Of a DNA stretch of 64,000 nucleotides, positions 40,901 through 52,900 are shown one piece after another. A model generated the notes under the pieces. That model searched no databases. It saw only the letters and a program-made list of their open reading frames with translations, and was not told where the DNA came from. A program made the translations under genes and the position numbers. The stretch comes from Euleptes europaea (taxonomy: Eukaryota > Chordata > Lepidosauria > Squamata > Sphaerodactylidae). The stretch lies in contig NC_079317.1 in NCBI RefSeq assembly GCF_029931775.1, forward strand, positions 69,409,895 to 69,473,894, read 5' to 3'. Position 1 is the stretch's first letter. Every line of letters starts with the position of its first letter.

Positions 40901-43900
40901 TTATTAATGGAACTAAATCGGCTGCGTGAGAAGTTTTTACCATTTTCTAATGAAGGCAAAAATGTGGAAGTATGTCTGGAAAGTAGAGGAGGAAATAACA
41001 TGGAAACTGTGTTCTTGCATTCAGGTAATCAGATGCAGAATAGAGTTCAAGAAAAAGACATCCCATGTAAATCACTAGATGTCTCCCAGGAACTGATAGG
41101 AAAACCTAAAAATGGAGATGACCATCAACCCCAAGAGCAGAAGTGTTCTCCTGAAGAAAAAAACCGGGAACGTCTCCAAAGAAAACTCCAAGCTGCTTTA
41201 ATATCACGTAAAGAAGCTCTGAAAGAAAATAAAATACTAAAAGATGAAGTGGACTTGCTAATGACAAAAAACAAAGAATTGGTTAATAAAGTTCATGCCC
41301 TTGAAAATCTGGTGCAAGAAAAGCAAGACATGACTGCTACTTCTTCACTGTATAAAGAAAATGAAACTGTTGTGACAGAAAATGCTAGATTGTTAGTTGA
41401 AAATGAAAATTTGAGCGCTGCATGTGAAAGCCTTAAGTCTACCATGGAGACTATAGTCCAAGAGAAGGAAGCTTTTTCTTTTCAGATGGATTCTTTAAAA
41501 GATTCTCAGACAGTTGAATTGACAGGTTGGAAAGCAAAACACAGTGAATTGAAACAGGAATATGAGTCTTTGCTGCAGGCTTATGAGAATATTAGTAGTA
41601 AAATAGCAGAAATGAGACAAGTGATTGATGTTACAAGAAAAGAAAAGCAAGATGCTCTTCACCGAGCAAGTGATGCCGAATCTGAAAAAGAGCAACTTGA
41701 GAAGCTGCTTCGAAAAGCAACTGATGAAAATGCTCACGTCAATGACCAACTAAAACAGCTTGTTGAATCTAAACAGAAGAGAATTGATGAGCTGCAGACT
41801 GAATCAGAAAGATTGGCATCTGAGCATCAGTTGTGTTTGGAAGCATATCAAGAAAAGGCTGCTGAGAACAAGCAAATAACAGAGGAAAATAAGGAATTAA
41901 AAGAAATGTCCGAGGCCTTAAAGCAAACATTAGAGAGAACTCAAAATGAAAATGAGATTCTTTGTAAGGATTTTAATCGGACAAAATCTGCTCTGAAGGA
42001 TCTCCAAACACTGCTGGAATTGGACAAGCTTGATGTGCAGTCTGCGTTCAGTGATACACTCAGTGAGAGAGAGTCATTATTAAAACACATCCACTTGTTA
42101 ATTGAAGGGGTATCAGAAAAGGAGAAAGGTGTACTGATCTTAAAACAAGAGAACAAATTTATTTCAGAGAGGTTAAAGGATTTGGAGGAATTGCTTTACC
42201 AAAAAGAAATATCTTTATCAAAGTTAGAAAATGATGGCAAGAGGCTTAATCAGGACATAATAAGCCTGGGTGAGAGAATTAAGATACTAGAAGATGACAA
42301 ATGTCTGTTACAGGAAGAATTGGAAAATGTTCAAGAAATTTCTTACAAAGTGAAAAATGAGAGAGAATATTTGGAGACAGAGTTACTCAATCACATCAAA
42401 AAACTAGATGAGACAACAGACCAACTGAAAGCAACACAGGTACAAAACAGCTTGCTGGTGCAGCAGTTGGAAGATTTAAAAGTGGAGAAAAGCAGTGTGA
42501 TTAGAGAAAAAGAAGAACAGCATCTGCATTTGGTCAAAGTATTTGAAGAAAAAGTGAAATCTGCCCAGAGAGGCAATAATGGGACAAAGAACAAAACCAA
42601 AGAATTGCAAGAACTTTTAAAAGAAAAACAACAAGAGATCAACCAGTTGCAAAAAGATTCAATTAAATACCAGGAGATTATTCTAGACTTGGAAAAAACT
42701 GTGAAACATCAACAATCTAAAAGTGAAACGTTTGAGAAAGATTTAAACAATACAGCAGAAAAACTTTCCAGATCAAATGTAGAGATACAGATGCTAACCG
42801 AAAAGCTCTCTTCACAGAAAATGTTGCTTGAGGAGTCTAGGGCTGAAACAGAGCTGCTAGCCGCTGAAAACATACATCATAAAAAAGAACTGAAAAAGAA
42901 AGAGAACCAAATATTAAATCAAAAGAAGGAGTATGACAGACAATTGGAGACTGGTCTTCAGCAGCTAAAAGCAACTTGTCAAAAAGAATCTTTAAGCACA
43001 GAAGAAAAATACAATGCCCTTCAACAAGAGAAAGAGCGAATCCTTGGTGAACACCATAAGCTGCAAGAAGAGCTTGGCCTGAAGGACTCTCAGAACAAGA
43101 ATCTTCAGGCTAAGCTAAATGATGCCTTAGCTAGGTTAGCTGCTTTTGCTAAGTGTATGTCTTCTCTTCAAAATGACCGGGACAGAGTCATTGGTGAAAT
43201 GAAAGCATGGGAATTACAGTTCAAAGAAGCTATTGAAAATAAGCAACGACAAATAGAGGCCAGCAATAAAACAATAGCATTGTTACAAGAAGGAATAAAA
43301 GCAAAGGTTTTTCAGGTTCAAGAACTGGAGTACAAATGTTCTATGCTAGAAGAACCTAAGAGTGGGACCGAGGCCTCAGTAGAAACCCACTATTTCAATG
43401 AACTTTCCAGAATGAAGGAAGAAAATGCCACTCTTCAGAACAGGCAGCGTGAACTGGAAATGGCTGTCCAGTCAAAAGAAGATTCTCTTCAGGAACTGCT
43501 AAAGGAGAAAAAATATCTTAACGATCTCATAAAAAACAATAATATCATAGAAAAAGAGATGGAAGCACTGAAAAGTAATTTGACACAAAAAGAACAGCAA
43601 GTACAACAGCTTCTTTTGGAAAAAAGTGAGCTCCAAGCTGAGTTGGAAAAACAAGTTTCCATTTGTGAACAAATAAAGGCCATGCTGAATAAGAAAGATA
43701 CAGAAATTTCTCTTCTCATTTCCTCCAAGGACACAGACATTTCTGGCTATCTTGCTCAAATACAAACTCAGAACAGACAGCAGGTCACTGAGTATGAACA
43801 GCAGTTAAAGATTCTGCAAATAGCCAAAAAACAATCTGATGAAATTTGTCAGAGGCTACAGAATGAGCTGAAAATTGTTCAGATGAAAGCTGACAAAGCA

Positions 43901-46900
43901 GTTCAAGACAGGGCTGAGATGGTCGATGAAATTGATGCCTTTAAAAAGTCCATGTCATCTCTTCAGTATAATCGAGATTCTCTTCTTTCTAAGTTGAAAG
44001 ATTCAGAGCGAGAGAGAAAGAGAGCCTTAAGTGAGAAAGAGAGCCTTGTAGCTGACAGTGTGAATGAAAACCAAGCCCTGAAAAAAGAATTAAGGAAGCT
44101 CCTGAATCAAATAGATGATCTTCATTCTGAAAATGCGATGCTAATGGCACAACTCATGAAATATAGGGAAGATCTGAATCAGGTGTTATCTCTGAAAGAT
44201 CACCAGTTGAAAGAGTTACTTACACAAAAACTGGAAAGCATTAAGAGTCTTGAACAGGAAAAATTTGAGCTTCAGAAAAAAATGAAAGAAACAAAGCTGA
44301 CGGTGGAAGTGCAGGAGGAGATCATAGAATCTCTACGGCTAGAAAATGAGAAGTTAACAGCAAAAGCTCATGACTTAGAAATTCTCATAGCAACAATAAA
44401 TAAAGAGAGATTGGCTTCTGAATCCAGAGAGAAATTTCCACCTCAGGAAGGTGATAGACTTCATCAGAAGAGAGGACACATAATCAGTCCACAGCTTGAA
44501 GAAACACTCGAGAAACCATTGCAGGTATTTCAGGAAGGAACTGGTAAAAATGCAGTCGGTCCAGAAGACAGGCGTTATGTGACTGTTTCATCTTTAGAAC
44601 GTGAAGCTGGTTCACTAGAGAATGGATTGGCCGAAAAGAGGATATTGGAAGTTCAGGGTCAGAATAAAGAACTGAGGTCTCAAATAGAGTCTTTTGGAAA
44701 AGCTATGACGGCTCTCCAAGGTGACAGGGATCGGTTAATTGAGGACTTCAGAGTGCTTCAAAGCAAATATATTTCTGAAGTCCGGTCTGAAAAAAGCAGA
44801 GCAGACAGACTTGAAAGGGAGCTCAAAGGCATCAAATTGAATGTTTTTAGTTTGCTCAAAGAAAACGGCCTTTTAAGTCAGGAATCAGAAGAAGCTAAGA
44901 GCAGCACCACTCTTGAACAGTTCACCGGGGAAATCGAGAACCTGTGCAAGACATTAAATACTCAGCGTCTTGAAGTTAACAGGCTTTCGTCTGAGTGTGA
45001 GAATTATAGCTTGCAGATGGATGCCTTTTCCAAGGCTATGGCCAGTCTTCAAGATGATAGAGACAGACTTCTGCTGGAATTCGATAAGCTGAGAATAGTT
45101 CACGAAGCGAAACAGGGCATGAGCTCAAGTTCCGTACCTTCTAACTACATAAATGAGATTAGTTCTCTTAAAAATAATTTGGAGACTCTTCAGATGGATA
45201 GGGAGAGACTGGTAAGTTTTAAGAGATGTGTTGTCTTGCAATAGTAATAAGGGTTGTTTTTTTTAATTAAGGAAATTTAATGTTTGAAGCTGCACACTAA
45301 GTAACTGTCTTTAAATCGAAACAAAGAGTTGGATCCAGCCAATGTTTGCACTCAATCTAACCCAGTTCTCCTCCTTATCGCACTACTTTTGGACAAGCAG
45401 GTCCCATGAGCCCATCATAGCCTTTTTGGATGGTCCAAGCAGATCTCACCTGAAGTTACTTAGCCTGCAACTTCAAACATTATGTTTGAAAACTATTTAC
45501 TATTGAACTGTCAGTTTACAAAACTATGTAGAGACAAGCCCTTTCATCTTTGTTTTCTTAATCTGTTTCTCCTCCTGTAGGCTAAAGAAGGAGCTGGTCT
45601 TGCAACAGCTGAGATAGCAGATCTAAAATCCAAAGTGTATGACCTTGAGAGAGACTTGAACCAGACAAAAGTTTTTCAAGAAGAAGCTGAGAAAGAAAGA
45701 GCATCACACCAGAAAGAATTAATTGAATTACGGTAAAGCATTTCAATATGGGCAGTAAAAAAAACATTGTGAGTGTATCCATCTTCTTATGTGTAGATGG
45801 GAGCTTGTTTTTTGTAAGTCACATAATGGTTGGTTTATGGGGTTCATTGGAAGTTTGGTGTTGATCTATATTAAAACTTTTATATTCTGGAAAGTATAAG
45901 GCAGGATACCCAATGGCACCCGCCAACACCTTTTCTGGTGCCCGCTAAGTGTTTTTTAGAAAGTGGGCGAGGCCAGGTGGGACTTTTGCCCAGCAAGGAG
46001 TTCCCAAGGTGCCTGCCGGCTCAAAAAGGTTGGGTCCCCTGGTATAAAGTATCTCATGGGGTGAGGAGTGGAAAGGGAATAGCCTCAGCAGGACAGTGGT
46101 TTACCACCACTGCTGTAATAGCACCATGAATAAGACAAAAGTACTGAAGCGAGAGATCAGGTAATCCTGGCGTTCTTAATCTGTACTTTCTGCTGTACCT
46201 GGTGTAAAGACTTATCCAGTTTAGGAATGTAATCTGGAATAGAAAATGAAAAGCTTCTCCTTTACTCATATAAACAGAAAAAGTGTGTATTTCTTGCATC
46301 TCACCGGTTCCGCTACAGCCCAGTGCTGTGCATTTCCTTATGTATAGAGCTGCATTGTAATTGATTTATTGTTATTTTGATGAGCTGGACATTGCAGTAT
46401 AACACCTGTAAAACTCAGTAATTTTATCAGTAAAACTCTGGTAATTTGGAAAAAAACTTTATATACAGGAGGGAAAAAAATCTTCTGCTGGCAGAATCTC
46501 ATGCACGTCAAAATCAGTTCCAGGCAACGGTTGAAGAGAAAGAAAGACAGATTGCAGAACTGCAGAGAGCGCGTTGTGAAATGGCATCTCAGGGATCTGG
46601 ATCTATTGGCATCGTTCATTCAACCAAGGTAAAGCAAGCAACTGAAAACTGCTCTAATAACTTTTAAACATTTCCAATATAGGTAACATTTTATATTTCA
46701 AATTTAACATTAATATCAGTTTTGAGAGCAAGAGTCCAGTAGCACCTTAAAGACTAACAAAATTTCTGGCAAGGTGTGAGCTTTTGTGAGTCACAGCTCA
46801 CTTTTTCAGTGAGCTGTGTCTCACAAAAGCTCATGCCCTGCTATAAATTTTGTTAGTCTTTAAGGTGCTACTGGACTCTTGCTCTTTTCTACTGCTAGAG

Positions 46901-49900
46901 ACATGCTAACATAGTTACCCATCAAGATCTGTCTGCTTTGAGAGTCAAGCCGAAGTCAAATGATTCTTTGAATAGAGTTCTCAATCTTTAACTGGCTAAT
47001 TTTTAATCTGTCTCATTTATGTATGTAGTATAACAAACTGAAGTTGAAGGCATGGGTTGATATTGGCAGGAAGAGCCGGTGCTTTAAATGAGATTGTTCT
47101 TATCATTGGTGGTATGCCACTTTTGCTGAACAACTCTTTTAAGAGCGGAGGAGTCTTGCTGGAACCTGGTTCCCTGTTAGAGAAACAAGGGTCCATGACA
47201 GCAAAAAAACACCATACTTCTCCCAGCTACATCTGATTAGGACGCTGGCCCCAAATTTGCAAATGTCTGATCTGGCCATGCCAATAGTGCTTCAATAACC
47301 TGGAGGCAAGATTACTGAAACATGGTCTGCATGAGGTTGCCCTTGAAGATCCAGAAACTGCAGCTGGTACAAAATATGGCAGCTCATCTGTTAACCTATT
47401 CTGAAGAAGCCAGGACCACACCAGCAGCAGCCAGCAGAATAAAAGAAGGTGTCGAATAAATCCCTTATTGCTACTTCCTGATCCTGACGCATTTTGCCTG
47501 TGGCTTTGTCAGGGGATCTATTGTAATCGGGGAAAATACGCTGATAGAGTAAAAACAAATAATAAAATATATGTAACCTTGTATTTGGTTATATAAGAAA
47601 GGGGTAGATGAAAACTGACTTTAAGGTATGCAAAAAAAGATTCCTTTTTTGAAAAACGGGAGAGCTGTTCCCTTCATCATCTGCAGTTTTCTCACTGCAG
47701 TCATGATGGTTGCAAGCCATCTTAGAGTTTTTTCTCTTTTTTAACAGAAAGGTAGAATATAAATACTTTAAATAAATAAAATGAGCCGTTTCTAATTTAG
47801 GTCCCACATAAATACCCAAATTCAGTCAGGAGCACTAAGAAGGTAGAAACAGGTTTCCACATGCATAACTTCGTTTGGATAGGGAACCACCTCTGCAAAT
47901 GAGTCCTGCGTATCTTTGAGCCCATTCCTGGGGTGGGGTGGGGGCGAAGCTCCTTAGGAGCCAGCATGGCCCTGCACCAGCGGTGGTGCCACCTTATCAT
48001 GGAATAAGGTGGCACTTATGCGGGCACGGGGGCAAACACACCGGTGTCTGGGCGCCTCCAGCCCCCACCAACAGTGCAGCCACACCAGCCGGGCTTTCCT
48101 GGAAGGAGAAGCCTGCAACAGTGTGTGTGTGTGTGTGGGTGGGGGGGCTTTCCTGGGGGTTGAGCTGCCTTTAGGCAGCTTCTACAGCCCTTTTGCCCCG
48201 GGAACACCCCCTTGAGCAGCAGTGGGGCTGCGCCGTCTTTTTCCTCTATTTTTATGTTTTTAAAGGCTTTTTCTTCCTCCATGGTGGCCGGGAAGCCTCG
48301 GAAAAGGCAGCGCGGCTGCGCCACTTCCCGGCTGCCATGTATCCACCCCCCTCCTTCAGGATTGGGCTGTTATTACAGCAGGCTTTTCACTCCCATCCAG
48401 CGCCCAAGGTTGGGCATGCAAAGTTAACTTTAAAAATATTCACCTATCCAGTGAGTGGTGGAGGAAACTGAATTCTGTTTCTTCATGCTCTTCCTGACCC
48501 GCCAGTGAGTGGAATTTCAGCATTTTTAAACTCCATCTGCATGAGTAGCCTCTACTGTTCTGTCCATGCTCTGTTGGGAGGGCAAATAATGAGCACTGCT
48601 GTACTGTGAACACTCTGTATTAAGGTCCCTTGTTTGTTACCCAGGATGAAACTAAGTATTAGAAAAAATTGTCTTTAGAATAACACGGCGCTGGAAATAT
48701 TGAATGCCTACACAGTATTGCCAGATTCAATAGTTGTTGTGGTTGTTTTTTGGCTTTGTCTAAGGGATTAGAAACTGTTGCTCTTGTTGGAAGTGGAGAG
48801 ATCCCTGAACAAATGAACCGTCTCTTGACTGAGAGAAATCGGCTTCAGAGTGAGCTCCAGCGTTGCCTTCAAGAGCTGCACCAGAGAGAGATGCAATTCC
48901 AACAAATCAATTCAAAGGTACAGAAGCCGCGATTTCTAGATGAGTAGTACTCTAAAATTGTACAGCTACATCACAGAGGCATATATTCTGCTTGTCTACA
49001 GGTTTTCCTCGTAAGTGTAAAATCTTATGAAGTGTCAAAGAATTTGGCATCATAACAATATTCACGTAATAAAAAACAAATCTAGTTCTGATGGTTTCAG
49101 CCTTTTTTTAGTGTATGACAGACTGATATTATAACAGCTTGGAAATGGGGGGTCTGTTTGAAGGTTCAGGCCTCAGACGATCCGGTTAGTCAGACCTGCA
49201 CTAGCTTAGTATACACTTCCTGTTCCACTCCTGTGCCCTCTGTTCCTTATCTCCCAAATACTAGGGAGGTAGTACTATGGCCATCCACCTTCCCTTCCTG
49301 TTTCCACACTCCCATGCCAATTGCTGGCTCTGCCACTCAATATTCTGGGAGTTTTGACCCCCGATGCCAGCTGATTTCTTCACCCGCCCCCAGCGCAGCG
49401 ATAGGCTGCAAAGCTGGGCAGGGTAGGCAGGAACACTAGCCCATGAGAGAGGCAACACTCACCCCTGCAAAGCCCCTTATCCCTTGGAGCCGCCGCCCTG
49501 CTGGATTGCAACGTGCAACCATGGTAAATCATGGTCACTTTAATTAACTCTGCATGTCCATCAGTGTCTTTCTTTGCTACAGGAGAAAATGCCTTCTATA
49601 CTTGGGACAGTTCCTAAAACAACAGAGGGTATGGCTTTTCAAAATTAACAGTTAAAAGGGTCACATACAGTGTGCTTCAGGGAGCTCTCTGTATCACTGC
49701 TTGACTTTTGGAAGCTTCGTAAGCAATACAAAGGAAACCTGCATATTCACAAATGCTTGCTTAGCAGAATTTCAACTTCATAGTGAGGCTGATGCACAAA
49801 CTTGCTAGTGAATAATCAAGTAACCTTCTTTGGAACAGCAGTTGCATGGTGGTGTTTACCCAAGCCGAATTGTTGCAGGTAATGCAGTCAGCCGAAGAAA

Positions 49901-52900
49901 ATGCTGTATTGTCTGCCCAAGTGAAAATGGTGTCCCAGACTTTGCGAGATAACCAACTCCGTTACACTGATCTGCAGAATCGTTACTTGCAGCTCGAAAG
50001 GGAATATCAAGCACAAATTTCTGTTCAGGGTACTGTTGAGGTAAGAAAGCACAGATAATTACTTGGTTATTATTGTTCGTGAGGCACTCTTCATGGGGAG
50101 CCCTCCTTGGTACAAAGCCAGGCCCGAATCAGTTTCTGAAGATCCGCCGAATCTCTCCCAGCTCACCAGATTGATGCACAAGACATGAAGATTCTAGGCA
50201 GAACTTTGCACATGGTCAGATAGCTCTGAGAAGGTGTGGCTTTTTCTAAGGGGTAGAGGAGCTGCAAAACCCTGTACATAACTTTTTAAATTTAACAAAA
50301 ACAGCTGGAGTGAGTGTGTGTGTGTATGTATGTAGTGTAAGACAAGTTAATTCTACTAGGTAATCAATATTGTGGCACAGAGTGGTAAGCTGCAGTACTG
50401 CAGTCCAAGGTCTGCTCACTACCTGAGTTCGATCCCAACAGAAGTTGGTTTCAGGTAGCCGGCTCAAGGTTGACTCAGCCTTCCATCCTTTCGAGGTCAG
50501 TAAAATGAGTACCCAGCTTGCTGGGGGTAAAGGGAAGATGACTGGGGAAGGCACTGGCAAACCACCCCGTAAACAAAGCCTGCCTAGGAAACGTCGGGCT
50601 GTGACGTCACCCCATGGGTCAGGAATGACCCGGTGCTTGCACAGGGGACCTTTACCTTAATCAATATTGTTAGTGAACATTTTCTCTTAAGAAGCATATT
50701 GATATTTGCTGTTTTTAGGGTGAAGCTCAAGCAGAAGTTCCCCCAGGAGCTCCTCAAGAGAAAGCTGCTGTCCTTGTTGAAATAGACAATATGGAACTCA
50801 GGAAGAGGTCAGGATTGTTTGTTTACAGTCCATTTTTGGTGTTGCCCGTGACATAAAATGTAGCACACTTCTCTCAATATGTTAAGCTTTGGGGAGAACT
50901 TATCGTGCATATTTAAATTTTATCTACCTTGATTAATTTTTAGCTTGAGTGAGGAGGTTGATACAGTTTTGCTTTGCTTTGAGTTCAGTTATAATCTGGT
51001 TTTGCTCTAGGCTTGCAGAGGTGGAGTTGCAACGTAATTCAGTGCAGCAAACCGTATCACAACTCATGGAAACGCTCTCAGAAGAGAGGAATAGGCGACA
51101 AGCTGCAGAAGAGTACCTTGGGCTCTCTGAGGACCAACTTAAAAGGTAGCTATATTTGAAAAGATCTCTCAGGCTGACCTAGAAGGGAAACACTTAGGTA
51201 AGTGGAGCAACTACCTAAGACTCCTTGGATTATTTGTTGCAACACCTCACTGCTCCTCAGTGGAATGTCTTGATATTTGTAGCTGTCCGTATTGAATACA
51301 GAAATCCATTTCTGTGGATTAGATGGAAGTTCTAAATGTGTGATTTCTATTTTATTTTGAGTACACAAAAATCAATGCCCCCCCAGTTGCATTAGGGTGT
51401 ACTGAGGTAGTTTTCAGGGGGGTTTCCCCTTTCCTTTTACTTACTGAATGGAATTCTTTACCTTATTCATCTGTCATGAACCCCTGAATGCTGGCAGAAA
51501 ATTTAAGATCATGGTTAAAGGGACACGATTAGTTCACGTGGAGTACTTGTGACAGGCTTTGTTGGACTTCTTTGTTTTCTTACCTAGCTGGAATTATGCT
51601 CTAGAATACCTGAATTCTCCTGTGGCTGCTTGTTTCAGGGGAACGTAGGTAGCTGTGGCCAAGACACCTTTAAAGAAAGCTTGTCTGCAATTTCTGATCT
51701 TGTCATTAGGAGGCCCCTGACCAGGTTTACATAGTTTTCATCATTAGTTACAGGTGTTAGGTAACCAAGACAAGACTGCACTGTCACTGTTAGAAAGAAT
51801 ACATAATACTCAGAGATTGTAATAAAATAAAAAGCTACAGAATCTGACTCCGTTATGGAAACTGATTCATTTGATAAGGGCAAGTTGTCTGATATCCAGA
51901 AAGATCTCCGTAGACAGATAAGAGGTAGCTTGTAGGAACATGGATTCTTATATTGCTTTTGTGTTTTTCAATTCCCTTTTAAAGGCTTGAAATGGATAGT
52001 TATAGGCCCTTACCTAGAGAATATGCCATTCAGATGGAGTCTGATGAGGAAAGGGATGCTCTGATCATCAACAGCAGTGAACATGTTGTAGTACGAAAGG
52101 TAAGTTTATAAATCCCCAGAATAAACCTGAGAAACTACCTCCATTACATTAATTGTGGGTCAGTTTTAACAAATATCTGGAAGTCTTTTTTTTTATTTTA
52201 AGAATCTTGCTGAGACAGTAGATTCTATCCTGATAAATTGGTGATTAGTAATTCAGTTTCCAGTGGCTGAATTAGTCGACAGCAGAGTGTTTAGAACCAG
52301 TTCTCTGCTGATGTCAGTAACTGTAGTGCTATCAGATTGCTGATTGGTGGGATGAATCCAGCATTGTGTTTGTGTTAAGTAGGTAACTTAACAATAGCCA
52401 CTGATTTAGCACTATTGGTAACCTAAGTAGAATTCAGTCTAGTCAACAAGCAAGGTTATTGGGTACAAGCTATTGAAGGCCTCCTCAGTTAATTGCTGAC
52501 TTGTTGTTTGGCTGGCCCATTGATCACATACAAATGTTTGCATGTTGGCAGAGACAAATCAGCTCTAATCCAGGAGGTCCCCAGTTTTCTGCCAATGGAA
52601 GGTCTTTCCATCAGTGAAACAGAACTTTGCGGTGTCTCCCTCTTCCTCTGAAGTTCATTGATCTCCCTGAAATGCCACACCCGTGGGATGGGAACCCAGG
52701 GAATGGCATGAGGGTCCGATTGGCTGTTTGCAACAGGAAGGGGGAATTGGCAGAAATTCCATCAGTGGAAAATTTAGTCTGGATCAAACTGCCCAACTCT
52801 CTCTACCATGAACTCACTTTGTGGACTTATGCAAGCCATCTGTAATTTGAGGGTAATTCTGGTGCACTTAAGAACACAAGAAGAACCCTCCTGGATCAGA

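Noticed and set aside
34500-45200. Many minus-strand open frames opposite the giant exon
   Set aside because: Their Ser-, Phe- and Leu-rich products are shadows of the Glu- and Lys-rich sense strand.
49583-49628. Segment with splice-like ends between coding exons 24 and 25 as a constitutive exon
   Set aside because: Its length breaks the frame, and homology to human giantin joins the neighbouring exons without it.
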